Positions 17,928 to 25,781 of a stretch of 64,000 bases of DNA are shown in pieces. Each line of letters begins with the position of its first letter. The first letter of the stretch is position 1. This stretch comes from UBA1715 sp045600045 (GTDB taxonomy: Bacteria > Bacteroidota > Bacteroidia > Bacteroidales > UBA1715). The translations under genes were made by a program, and so were the position numbers. The stretch lies in the NCBI GenBank assembly GCA_045600045.1, contig JAZRXD010000051.1:1-64000 (forward strand), given 5' to 3'. The notes beneath the pieces were generated by a model. The model saw only the letters and a program-made list of their open reading frames with translations, ran no database searches and was not told the DNA's origin.

Positions 17928-18254
17928 ATGGAAAATGTAGAAAGTAAACAACAATTACCCAATGCGGTTGCGGTATTAGTATTAGGAATCTGTTCTATCC
18001 TATTCGGATGTATCTTTGTCGGTTTAATATGCGGCATTATTGGGGTTGCTTTATCAAAAAAGGGCAAACAGATGTATCTGGAAAATCCAAACAAATATGT
18101 CAATTATGGTATGTTAAACGCTGGTCGAATAACGTCTATAATTGGAATTATATTTGGCGGATTGTACATCATATATTATGTCATTTTTGTCGCACTACTT
18201 GGTGTTGCTGCAGGAGGAATTGGTTTGGAAAATATTTTTGATATGATTGATTAA
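17928..18254 (+). CDS. CCC-motif / DUF4190-like small membrane protein
   Basis: A 108-residue protein with two hydrophobic regions (about residues 12-42, VAVLVLGICSILFGCIFVGL, and 68-98), a hairpin arrangement typical of small Bacteroidota membrane proteins annotated as CCC-motif or DUF4190. I start it at the ATG at 17928 (MENVESKQQ); a GTG at 17904 would add eight Lys- and Asn-rich residues and run into the previous stop. It overlaps the next gene by one base (TAATG), so the two are translationally linked. Such proteins often neighbour DUF2752 genes, as here. The function is not established. Confidence 0.7.
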   Translation: MENVESKQQLPNAVAVLVLGICSILFGCIFVGLICGIIGVALSKKGKQMYLENPNKYVNYGMLNAGRITSIIGIIFGGLYIIYYVIFVALLGVAAGGIGLENIFDMID

Positions 18255-18541
18255 TGCAATTATTACCTTGTGCTTACAAACAGTTATTTGGATTTTCATG
18301 TCCAATGTGTGGAGCACAAAGAGCATTAGTCTTATTCCTTCAAGGTCATTGGTTAGAAGGCATGGTTATGTTTCCGCCTTTCATACCAATGACTTTTTCT
18401 TTTATATACGTTATCATAAAAAAAACGATCATAAGCCCTTTTACTAATATAGAAATAAAAATATTAGCAATAGTTAATTTGATTTGCCTGCTTATGAATT
18501 TTATACTAAAAAATATGGAGCTTTTACCTTCAATCACATAA
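18254..18541 (+). CDS. DUF2752 membrane protein
   Basis: A 95-residue protein carrying the DUF2752 signature: FSCPMCGAQRALVLFLQG near residues 14-31, with a CxxC pair that could bind metal or form a disulfide. Two or three hydrophobic helices follow (PPFIPMTFSFIYVIIKK, IKILAIVNLICLLMNFIL). The start overlaps the preceding stop by one base. The family is common in Bacteroidota with no established function. It ends 42 bp before the convergent DUF3990 module. Confidence 0.78.
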   Translation: MQLLPCAYKQLFGFSCPMCGAQRALVLFLQGHWLEGMVMFPPFIPMTFSFIYVIIKKTIISPFTNIEIKILAIVNLICLLMNFILKNMELLPSIT

Positions 18542-18583
18542 AGCTCTATCACGTTTAAATAACTCTGTCAAAGAAACGCATTT

Positions 18584-18805
18584 CTAATGTTCCAAGCCAT
18601 TCATCAACTCATACAAATACGCAGGACTTTGCACATACAATTCAGCTTCTTCGTCTTGCAACATTGTCATTATGGGAGAGTTATAAACACGCTCCATAGC
18701 TTGCTCTGCACTACAATTTGTATCTTCCATCACATACTTTACCAACTCACTTATGACATAGTTAGTTAGATACGTTGCAATTTGATGATGATTTGGCTGA
18801 CTCAT
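18584..18805 (-). CDS. Third small protein of the DUF3990 module
   Basis: A 73-residue acidic helical protein (ISELVKYVMEDTNCSAEQAM, then LYELMNG near the C-terminus). Its start overlaps the DUF3990 stop by 4 bp, so it is translated as part of the same tricistron. Its size, charge and position suggest an antitoxin-like or accessory partner of the ADP-ribosyltransferase-like protein; a distant relation to DUF3791 is possible but I cannot confirm it by eye. Confidence 0.65.
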   Translation of the reverse strand: MSQPNHHQIATYLTNYVISELVKYVMEDTNCSAEQAMERVYNSPIMTMLQDEEAELYVQSPAYLYELMNGLEH

Positions 18806-19290
18806 AATATTTCAACAGCAATTTTTGTTAACGATTGTAATGCCCTTTCGGTACCAAAATAATATTGTTGGTCAAGATATTTATCTTGCAATAATTGAGC
18901 TGCTTGTTCTGGGGTATAAATTCCCTCGCGATAATTTGTCAATTGTAATACGACGCCATCATCAGCAATTGGACCAATAACAATATCATAATTATGAATA
19001 GTAACACCGTCCTTTTGACTACGATTAGAGTCCACAAACAAAAACCATTCTACACTCGCTTTTTTTGGAAAAACTTTAACATTTAAATTAGAACATAAAG
19101 CTGATTCGTCAAATTCGTAACTGATGAGTGTTGCCGTTCCACCAAAAAGACGAGTCTTCTTGTTTGCCATACGAATTGCCGTATTCCTATCTGATGTCAA
19201 ATAAAAACCAGCCCCAAAATCTTTGTGTTTCAAGCCTTTATTCAAATCTATTGTTTCAATATCAGTATTTGTACCATGATATAGTTTCAT
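18802..19290 (-). CDS. DUF3990 protein, ADP-ribosyltransferase-like (putative toxin)
   Basis: A 162-residue protein. It opens MKLYHGTNTD, with His5 placed like the first catalytic residue of H-Y-E type ADP-ribosyltransferases. FGAGFYLTSD follows, with Tyr30 placed like the second, then a helix ending in NTAIRMANKK. FGTERALQSL near the C-terminus is a candidate for the Glu region. DUF3990 belongs, as I recall, to the ADP-ribosyl transferase clan of Pfam. The gene overlaps small acidic genes by 4 bp on both sides, the packing seen in toxin-antitoxin operons. That it is a toxin is inference; its target and substrate are unknown. Confidence 0.75.
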   Translation of the reverse strand: MKLYHGTNTDIETIDLNKGLKHKDFGAGFYLTSDRNTAIRMANKKTRLFGGTATLISYEFDESALCSNLNVKVFPKKASVEWFLFVDSNRSQKDGVTIHNYDIVIGPIADDGVVLQLTNYREGIYTPEQAAQLLQDKYLDQQYYFGTERALQSLTKIAVEIL

Positions 19291-19502
19291 GCAAGCGTAC
19301 CTCCATTTTTTTTACAAATAACAAGCAAATCGTCTATAGTTTCTTCCATTGATTGTAGATGTTCCACATCATAAAATTCAACTAAAAATGCCAATCCCTT
19401 ATGCTCTTTCAAATAACGATACGCAGATTGTCTCGACATATCATATCGTTGTCCAAATGCATATATGCAAGCCGTAAAATATGGTATTTCAAACTTACTC
19501 AT
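19287..19502 (-). CDS. DUF3791 protein (putative antitoxin or partner)
   Basis: A 71-residue protein that fits DUF3791: an N-terminal helix (FTACIYAFGQRYDMSRQSAY), then LVEFYDVEHLQSMEETIDDL and an end rich in Lys and Gly. DUF3791 genes regularly precede DUF3990 genes in Bacteria. The stop overlaps the DUF3990 start as ATGA, giving coupled translation. It is the first gene of the tricistron; I found no clean TAnnTTTG element in the 69 bp before it. Confidence 0.72.
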   Translation of the reverse strand: MSKFEIPYFTACIYAFGQRYDMSRQSAYRYLKEHKGLAFLVEFYDVEHLQSMEETIDDLLVICKKNGGTLA

Positions 19503-19571
19503 TTCTATATTGTTTCAATACCCCAAACATCTATTGCGAAAATAAACACAATTTTTGAATACAGTATAAAA

Positions 19572-20726
19572 TCACAAAAAAGATTTTGCGTATTTCATTG
19601 ATTCTTCGTGTGTTGCAACGTAATTTTCAAGTGTTGGTTCTGCTATGAACGAAATTGTTTGCATTGTTTTTTCAATCATATCAGACATTCCAAAAAACGA
19701 AATTTTGTCTTGTAAAAATGCCGCAACAGCAACTTCATTCGCCGCATTCATAATACAAGGCATATTTCCGCCAGTTTCGATTGCCGAAAGTGCAATGTTT
19801 AAATTTCTAAATAAAGTACGGTTTGGTTGTTCAAATGTCAAGTCCTTGTATTCAAACAAATTAACACGTGGGAAATCTGCTTTAAGGCGGTCTGGATAAC
19901 TAAATGCGTATTGAATTGGAATTCGCATATCTGGCATTCCAAGCTGTGCTTTGATAGAACCATCTTCGAACTGAACAGCCGAGTGAACGATTGATTGCGG
20001 ATGCACCAAAACCTCAATATCTTTTGGTGCAACATTGAACAACCATTTGGCCTCAATCACTTCCAAACCTTTGTTCATAAGCGATGCCGAATCTATTGTA
20101 ACTTTTGCGCCCATGCTCCAGTTTGGATGCTTCAATGCCTGCGCTTTTGTTACCGTTGCTAATTGTTCTTTGGTAAAACCACGGAATGGTCCGCCAGAAG
20201 CAGTCAATAAAATCTTTTCGGGTTTATTGCCACACTGTAATTCTCCGTGCAAGCACTGAAAAATTGCCGAATGTTCTGAGTCAACGGGAACGATGCCTGA
20301 TTTTGGATGTTCTTTCAGTAATTTGTTGACTAACTGTCCTGCAACGACAAGAACTTCTTTGTTTGCCAATGCAATAATTTTGTCGTGTTTAATAGCATTG
20401 ATAACGGGTGCAAGACCAGCATAGCCGACCAAAGCCCCCAAAACCATATCAACCGACTCCATTTCAACCACATCGTTCAACGATTCGTTACCAGTGAACA
20501 CTTTTATCATGTATTTTTCCAAAGCCTTCGACACATATTCGTACTTGTCGGGATTGGAAATGACAACCACATTTGGATTGAATTTGATAGCTTGTTCAAT
20601 CAATAAATCTGCATTGTTGTGCGCAGTTAAAACTTCAACGGAAAATTCATTTGGATGACGTGAAATCACATCTAACGCTTGTGTTCCAATGGAACCCGTT
20701 GAACCTAAAAGAGCTATTCTTTTCAT
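19572..20726 (-). CDS. dxr: 1-deoxy-D-xylulose-5-phosphate reductoisomerase
   Basis: The first committed step of the non-mevalonate isoprenoid pathway: rearrangement and NADPH reduction of DXP to MEP. The protein is 384 residues, normal for Dxr, and begins MKRIALLGSTGSIGTQALDV, the NADPH-binding motif. LANKEVLVVAG, PVDSEHSAIFQCL, LTASGGPFRG and the catalytic-loop segment KHPNWSMGAKVTIDSASLMN (with its conserved NKGLE continuation) are all present. I use the ATG at 20726 rather than a TTG 12 bp upstream. It lies 1 bp after the M23 gene stop in a minus-strand operon. Confidence 0.97.
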   Translation of the reverse strand: MKRIALLGSTGSIGTQALDVISRHPNEFSVEVLTAHNNADLLIEQAIKFNPNVVVISNPDKYEYVSKALEKYMIKVFTGNESLNDVVEMESVDMVLGALVGYAGLAPVINAIKHDKIIALANKEVLVVAGQLVNKLLKEHPKSGIVPVDSEHSAIFQCLHGELQCGNKPEKILLTASGGPFRGFTKEQLATVTKAQALKHPNWSMGAKVTIDSASLMNKGLEVIEAKWLFNVAPKDIEVLVHPQSIVHSAVQFEDGSIKAQLGMPDMRIPIQYAFSYPDRLKADFPRVNLFEYKDLTFEQPNRTLFRNLNIALSAIETGGNMPCIMNAANEVAVAAFLQDKISFFGMSDMIEKTMQTISFIAEPTLENYVATHEESMKYAKSFL

Positions 20727-20727
20727 A

Positions 20728-21606
20728 CTAAAAAACAATATAATTTTCGGAATTTACAGGTTTCCCCTCCTGCCATAATTCAAAATGCAAATGCGGTCCA
20801 AGTGTCAAATCTCCGGTATTGCCAAGCAAAGCAATTCCTTCGCCAGCAACAACGTGGTCGCCTGTTTTTTTCAACAATTTTGAATTGTGTTTATATACCG
20901 AGATAAAATCGTTACTATGTTGAATTATAATTGTATAGCCTGTTTCTACCGTCCATGTGTCAAGAATGACGGTTCCATCCAAAACAGAGTGGATAATACT
21001 GTTTTCGGCAGCAACAACATCTGTTCCGTGATGTTCCGAACTGAAATTACTTGAAATAACACCTTTAACGGGTGGATGAAAGAAGAAATTTTCAATTCGA
21101 ACGCCAGCTGTGTTTGCACGGAAGTTTACGTTAAGAGCTTCATTTTCTTGAATTTCCATGCGTAGCATTGAATCGGCTGGAGAAATGTCGAAGTTCAAAT
21201 TAGTGTAGTTTTCTGCATTTGAAGCCGCAATAGAATCAATGTTTTCGTAATTTGCAGGATCTTCGCCGTTTAGTATGGTATGCAGAATTTGCATTTTCTG
21301 CGCATATAGGTTCATTTGATATTCGAGGGAATCAACAATCTCTGCGTTTCGTTCAATTTTTTCACGTTCTTCCATAACGGGATAATTTGGAATGATGTAT
21401 TCCTTTAAAGGAGTGTAGGCGATTATCAAATAAACAATAAAAATCAGAACAATTGAAAGTGCTGCAACGACTGTAAACACATTCATTAGAGACAAACGGA
21501 ATGAAAATATCGTGGCGAATGTTTTTTCGTCAATAATCGACAAATTGTATTTCCTACGTAGCTTTGTCCGATGTTTTTTCTTTGTGTTATCAGTGTTATT
21601 ACTCAT
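20728..21606 (-). CDS. M23 family metallopeptidase (LytM-like)
   Basis: A 292-residue protein: a basic cytoplasmic N-terminus (KKKHRTKLRRKYNLS), one membrane helix at about residues 38-64, a coiled-coil-like stretch (about 75-105) and a C-terminal M23 peptidase domain (about 175-292). The zinc-binding and catalytic residues are intact: HHGTD holds the HxxxD motif and HLHFE the HxH motif. It should act on peptidoglycan cross-links in the periplasm or activate another hydrolase. The M23-dxr-rseP order is frequent in Bacteroidota. It overlaps the LolD-like gene by 8 bp. Confidence 0.92.
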   Translation of the reverse strand: MSNNTDNTKKKHRTKLRRKYNLSIIDEKTFATIFSFRLSLMNVFTVVAALSIVLIFIVYLIIAYTPLKEYIIPNYPVMEEREKIERNAEIVDSLEYQMNLYAQKMQILHTILNGEDPANYENIDSIAASNAENYTNLNFDISPADSMLRMEIQENEALNVNFRANTAGVRIENFFFHPPVKGVISSNFSSEHHGTDVVAAENSIIHSVLDGTVILDTWTVETGYTIIIQHSNDFISVYKHNSKLLKKTGDHVVAGEGIALLGNTGDLTLGPHLHFELWQEGKPVNSENYIVF

Positions 21607-22261
21607 TTTCTATAATTTTTCCGTCTTCCATTTTTATTACTCTATCCGAAATTGCCGCAAGATTGTCATCGTGTGTGACGATAACGTACGTTTGGTGGAA
21701 TGTGTCACGCAAGCGAAGGATTAGTTGATGTAATTCCGCTTTGTTGTGCGAATCCAAATTTCCCGAAGGTTCGTCGGCGAAAACTACTGCAGGATTGTTC
21801 ATAATTGCCCGTGCAATAGCAACTCGTTGTTGCTCACCTCCCGAAAGTTCCGCGGGTTTATGCGTCATTCGTTCCGATAGATTCAAAAAATCCAGTAATT
21901 CTTTTGCGTGATTTTCTGCTTGTTTGAGATTTTTACCTTGTAATAATGCGGGCAGACAAACATTTTCCAATGCTGTGAATTCTGGCAGAAGTTGATGAAA
22001 TTGAAATACAAACCCGATGTGATTGTTCCTGAACAGGGCTAATTCTTTCTCTTTTAAAGCGTTGATGTTGGTGTCAAGAATTTGAAGCGTACCTTCATCT
22101 GCGTTTAAAAGAGTTCCCATTATTTGAAGCAATGTGGTTTTCCCTGCACCGCTTTTACCTACAATCGAAACAATTTCTCCACTTTCAACGTCAAAATCAA
22201 TGCCTTTCAAAACTTGAAGGTTGCCAAATGATTTTTGTATGTTACGAGTTTGAATAATCAT
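21599..22261 (-). CDS. ABC transporter ATP-binding protein, LolD-like
   Basis: A 220-residue ATPase with Walker A GKSGAGKTT, Q-loop GFVFQFHQLLPEFTALENV, signature LSGGEQQRVAIARA, Walker B VVFADEPSGNLD and the switch His in VTHDD. These are the hallmarks of the MacB/LolD/FtsE group, which extract lipoproteins or drive mechanotransmission. I use the ATG at 22261 (MIIQTRNIQKSFG); 15 further residues upstream are not conserved in the family. No permease gene is adjacent, as is common for LolD in Bacteroidota, so the partner must be elsewhere. Confidence 0.9.
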   Translation of the reverse strand: MIIQTRNIQKSFGNLQVLKGIDFDVESGEIVSIVGKSGAGKTTLLQIMGTLLNADEGTLQILDTNINALKEKELALFRNNHIGFVFQFHQLLPEFTALENVCLPALLQGKNLKQAENHAKELLDFLNLSERMTHKPAELSGGEQQRVAIARAIMNNPAVVFADEPSGNLDSHNKAELHQLILRLRDTFHQTYVIVTHDDNLAAISDRVIKMEDGKIIENE

Positions 22262-22327
22262 ACTGCAAAGAAAATCAATTTTTGCGAGAAAAAGATATTT
22301 TCTCAAATAGTTGTGGCGACAAGAATT

Positions 22328-23275
22328 TTATTGAAATCGTGTGTCGATGATTCCTAGTGAATCAATGTCGTGTGCCAACATTTTTGTGAAAATTTCGGCT
22401 CCGCGTTGATTTAAATGCGAAGAGTTGTAGAAAAACGTTGTGTCGAACGAAAGAAAACAATTTGTGTAGTCAAGAATTTTCGCATTGCATAATGCGGCGT
22501 ACATCGAAAATGTGTTTTTGATTTCAGCCATTCCTATAACTTTTTGTGTTGCTTCAACATAAGTTGGAGGATAGACGAAAATCATTTTTATAGAATCATT
22601 TTTGCAATTCAACAAATATGTCTTAAATAATTGCTCGGAAGTGGAATCTTTGTCGAATTTTATGGTATCAATTGTTTTTAAAATTGTTCCGTCCCATTTG
22701 TTGTTGAATGCGTGAAAACCTTTTTGCAACACAATACTATCTTCATTTGAATGAAAAGCTTGCACGCAACAGTTCCAAAGGCCATCGTGGCGGATGTATC
22801 TAATAAGTGGAACATACAAGTCTAAAAACGGAAAGTTTTCTTCGGAAATCACAATAGAACGCATTTCAGAATCACGGAAATACGGAAAATATTGATTTTG
22901 CTCGTAACCGTTGGTCGCTCCTAATGTTGTTCCCCAATCAACAATTTGAATGATAGCTTTGGGTTTCTCATTTTTACAACGATAATAATTATATCGTGGA
23001 ATTTGTCTGTCGACACAACTTCCGTCAATTCCTAAATTGTAAGATGAAATGTGCAATGTGCTATCTAAAATTCGAGGTGAAATTTGTGTCCAAGCTCTCG
23101 ATGAACCCATAACAAGAACGTCGTGTGTCATTCCACCTTGAGAAATCTCGTTCCAAACCGTGTATTTATGATTGTGCGAATTTTTGAGCTTTTGCGAAAG
23201 TAAATAGTCGGTTGTGATTGCCACAATAAGTAAAACAATGGCTGAAATGAGTATTTCCGAAAAAAATTTCTTCAT
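22328..23275 (-). CDS. SGNH-hydrolase-like membrane-anchored protein
   Basis: A 315-residue protein with an N-terminal membrane helix (FFSEILISAIVLLIVAITTD) and an extracytoplasmic domain of the same general type as the product of 1578-2528. It carries GSSR (Gly57-Arg60) and a C-terminal His287, here in NSSH rather than the DxxH of the other copy, so the usual catalytic Asp appears to be missing. No MBOAT gene is adjacent. It lies 5 bp after the polyprenyl synthase gene and 66 bp before the LolD-like gene, within the minus-strand operon. The family is supported; activity is doubtful. Confidence 0.68.
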   Translation of the reverse strand: MKKFFSEILISAIVLLIVAITTDYLLSQKLKNSHNHKYTVWNEISQGGMTHDVLVMGSSRAWTQISPRILDSTLHISSYNLGIDGSCVDRQIPRYNYYRCKNEKPKAIIQIVDWGTTLGATNGYEQNQYFPYFRDSEMRSIVISEENFPFLDLYVPLIRYIRHDGLWNCCVQAFHSNEDSIVLQKGFHAFNNKWDGTILKTIDTIKFDKDSTSEQLFKTYLLNCKNDSIKMIFVYPPTYVEATQKVIGMAEIKNTFSMYAALCNAKILDYTNCFLSFDTTFFYNSSHLNQRGAEIFTKMLAHDIDSLGIIDTRFQ

Positions 23276-23280
23276 TGAAA

Positions 23281-24252
23281 CTAATCTTTCAAAGCAATGA
23301 ATTTGATCAAGTCTATGAGTGCATTGCGGGCTTCAGTATCTGCAAAAGATTGACAAAGTTCAATTGATTCGGCACAAAATGCTTGTTGCTTTTTTGTTGC
23401 GTAGTCAAGTCCGCCTTTGTTTCGTACAAAATCAGCTAATTCTTCCAGCTTTGTTTGTTTATTGCCGTGATGTTCCAATTTGAAAAGAATCTTTTCCCGT
23501 TCAACAAACGAGACCTGAGATAAAGCGAACAACAACGGAAGTGTCTGTTTTTTTTCTTGTAAATCGTTATATGATTTTTTGCCCAACACCGATGCCCGTG
23601 AGTAATCTAAAACATCGTCGCGGATTTGGAAAGCCAAACCTAATAATTCGGCAATTCGTTCCACTTTTTTTATGTCGTTTTCCGAAGCATTTTTGCTTGA
23701 ATATGCTCCTGTAACCATTGCCACGATAAATAAAGCGGCGGTTTTTGATTTTATAATTTCGTAGTATGTGTTTTCGGTGTTTTCGAGTGTTTTGGCATGT
23801 TCAATCTGCATCAATTCTCCTTCGCTCATTCGTTTTACACCTTGCGACATTATTTCCAACGCTTTGATTTCATTTTTCTCAATTGCGTATAAAAGACCTT
23901 TTGCCAAATAATAATCACCTGCAAGAACGGCAATTTTGTTTTTCCATTTCGCTTTGACAGACAATAGATTACGTCGGGTTTCTGAATCATCTACAACATC
24001 GTCGTGAATCAATGTCGCGTTGTGCAGCAATTCCACCATGTAAGCTGCCGAAAATGTTGATTCTGTTACGTTGCCAAATAATCGGGCGGATAAAAACGTG
24101 AGTGCGGGACGGATTTGTTTCCCTTTGTTCCCAAAAACGTATTTCGTGACGGCGTTCAATAAATTGGTTTTTGACAAAAGGTTCGGTTCAAACATTTTGT
24201 CGAATTTTTGAATGTCGTCTTTAATAATTTGAGGAAACGAATATTCTGCCAT
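23281..24252 (-). CDS. Polyprenyl diphosphate synthase (trans-isoprenyl type)
   Basis: Condenses isopentenyl diphosphate units onto an allylic primer to make a long-chain prenyl diphosphate, here probably the menaquinone side chain. The 323-residue protein has the first aspartate-rich motif LIHDDVVDD (Asp84, Asp85, Asp88) and the second, IRDDVLDY near residue 215, plus GNKGKQIRPAL. Both motifs are complete. It is the first gene of the operon that also contains dxr, so two isoprenoid enzymes share a transcript. The chain length of the product cannot be told from the sequence. Confidence 0.93.
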   Translation of the reverse strand: MAEYSFPQIIKDDIQKFDKMFEPNLLSKTNLLNAVTKYVFGNKGKQIRPALTFLSARLFGNVTESTFSAAYMVELLHNATLIHDDVVDDSETRRNLLSVKAKWKNKIAVLAGDYYLAKGLLYAIEKNEIKALEIMSQGVKRMSEGELMQIEHAKTLENTENTYYEIIKSKTAALFIVAMVTGAYSSKNASENDIKKVERIAELLGLAFQIRDDVLDYSRASVLGKKSYNDLQEKKQTLPLLFALSQVSFVEREKILFKLEHHGNKQTKLEELADFVRNKGGLDYATKKQQAFCAESIELCQSFADTEARNALIDLIKFIALKD

Positions 24253-24271
24253 TTTTTGAAATTCAATTTGT

Positions 24272-24279
24272 CAAAGATA
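24272..24279 (-). promoter_or_regulatory. -7 promoter element of the polyprenyl synthase-dxr operon
   Basis: TATCTTTG on the minus strand, 19 bp before the polyprenyl synthase ATG. It is divergent from the ffh promoter about 80 bp away. Confidence 0.5.
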
Positions 24280-24354
24280 CTGTTTTATTTGGATTGTGAA
24301 ATTATGATTCGTTATTGGCTGAAAGAATGTTTTTTATGTTTTTCATTTTAATAG

Positions 24355-24362
24355 TATATTTG
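24355..24362 (+). promoter_or_regulatory. -7 promoter element of ffh
   Basis: TATATTTG, 22 bp before the ffh ATG. No TTG lies 19 bp upstream. Confidence 0.55.
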
Positions 24363-24384
24363 TACCGTTTGAAATAGAATAACA

Positions 24385-25716
24385 ATGTTTGAGAATTTAT
24401 CAGAACGATTGGAGAAATCCTTCAAAATGTTGAAGGGTCAGGGCAAGATTACCGAAATCAACGTTGCCGAAACTTTAAAGGACGTGCGTCGTGCATTGCT
24501 TGATGCCGATGTGAACTATAAAATCGCCAAACAATTTACCGAAGATGTAAAACAGAAAGCTCTTGGGCAAAATGTTCTTACTGCGGTGAAACCGGGCGAA
24601 ATGATGACGAAAATCGTTCACGATGAGTTGACAGCTTTAATGGGCGGTCAGAAAACCGATTTGAATCTCAAAGGAAATCCTACCGTTATTTTGATGTCAG
24701 GCTTGCAAGGTTCTGGTAAAACAACAATGTCGGGGAAATTGGCCAATATGTTAAAAACGAAACAAGGCCGCCATCCATTGCTTGTTGCATGCGACGTATA
24801 TCGTCCAGCTGCAATAAACCAATTGCAGGTTTTGGGAGAACAAATCGGTGTGCCGGTTTTTGCAGATTTATCTGATAGCAATCCTGTAAATATTGCGGAA
24901 AAAGCAATCCGTCAGGCAAAATTGAACGGACAAGATATTGTGATTGTCGATACTGCCGGTCGTTTGGCTGTTGACGAAGCTATGATGACCGAAATCACGA
25001 ATATTAAGAATGCAATCAATCCGCAGGAAATTTTGTTCGTTGTTGATTCAATGACTGGTCAGGATGCTGTGAATACGGCAAAAGAATTTAACGACAGATT
25101 GAATTTCGATGGTGTTGTTTTAACGAAACTCGATGGCGATACACGTGGTGGTGCTGCTCTTTCGATTCGCTCAGTCGTAAATAAACCAATAAAATTTGTC
25201 GGTACAGGCGAGAAACTCGAAGCAATAGACGTGTTCTATCCAGAACGTATGGCCGACAGAATTCTTGGTATGGGTGATATTGTTTCGTTGGTTGAACGTG
25301 CTCAGGAACAATACGACGAGGAGGAAGCCCGCAAGTTGCAAAAGAAGATTTCGAAGAACCAATTCAATTTCGAGGATTTTCTTGCTCAAATTCAACAAAT
25401 TAAGAAGATGGGTAATTTGAAAGATTTGGCTTCGATGATTCCTGGTATGGGAAAGGCTTTGAAAAATGTTGATATTGATGATGATGCATTCAAAGGAATA
25501 GAGGCAATTATTCGCTCAATGACACCAGAAGAACGTGCAAATCCAATTATTTTGAACGGTTCTCGTCGCAAACGTATCGCATTGGGTAGCGGAACGACTG
25601 TTCAAGACGTAAATAAACTCATCAAACAATTCGACGAAACGAAAAAGATGATGAAAATGGTTACTGGAGCAAAAGGTAGCCGTATGATGCAGAATATGAT
25701 GGCAAATATGAAATAG
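24385..25716 (+). CDS. ffh: Signal recognition particle GTPase Ffh
   Basis: The protein part of the signal recognition particle, which with 4.5S RNA targets nascent membrane proteins to FtsY. The 443-residue protein has the N domain (1-90), the G domain with G1 GLQGSGKTT (about residues 106-114), DTAGRL and TKLDGDTRGGA, and the methionine-rich M domain (about 300-443) with MIPGMGK, SRRKRIALGSG and repeated Met near the C-terminus (KMMKMVTGAKGSRMMQNMM). All parts are intact. folD follows 65 bp downstream. Confidence 0.97.
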   Translation: MFENLSERLEKSFKMLKGQGKITEINVAETLKDVRRALLDADVNYKIAKQFTEDVKQKALGQNVLTAVKPGEMMTKIVHDELTALMGGQKTDLNLKGNPTVILMSGLQGSGKTTMSGKLANMLKTKQGRHPLLVACDVYRPAAINQLQVLGEQIGVPVFADLSDSNPVNIAEKAIRQAKLNGQDIVIVDTAGRLAVDEAMMTEITNIKNAINPQEILFVVDSMTGQDAVNTAKEFNDRLNFDGVVLTKLDGDTRGGAALSIRSVVNKPIKFVGTGEKLEAIDVFYPERMADRILGMGDIVSLVERAQEQYDEEEARKLQKKISKNQFNFEDFLAQIQQIKKMGNLKDLASMIPGMGKALKNVDIDDDAFKGIEAIIRSMTPEERANPIILNGSRRKRIALGSGTTVQDVNKLIKQFDETKKMMKMVTGAKGSRMMQNMMANMK

Positions 25717-25781
25717 GGATATTAGAAGTCCGTTGTTAGAATTTTGTTGGCAACTGACTTCTGACAACTAAAATCAAAAAG

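Noticed and set aside
18518..18546. GAGCTTT/AAAGCTC inverted repeat at the end of the DUF2752 gene as a terminator
   Set aside because: The loop is 15 nt, the stem only 7 bp and no T run follows.
25724..25768. AGAAGTC/GACTTCT and GTTGTTAG/CTGACAAC pairings between ffh and folD, with a similar CTGACAACT piece at 26718-26726
   Set aside because: The pairings are short and conflicting, there is no T run, and two copies of a 9-base word are not enough to call a repeat family.
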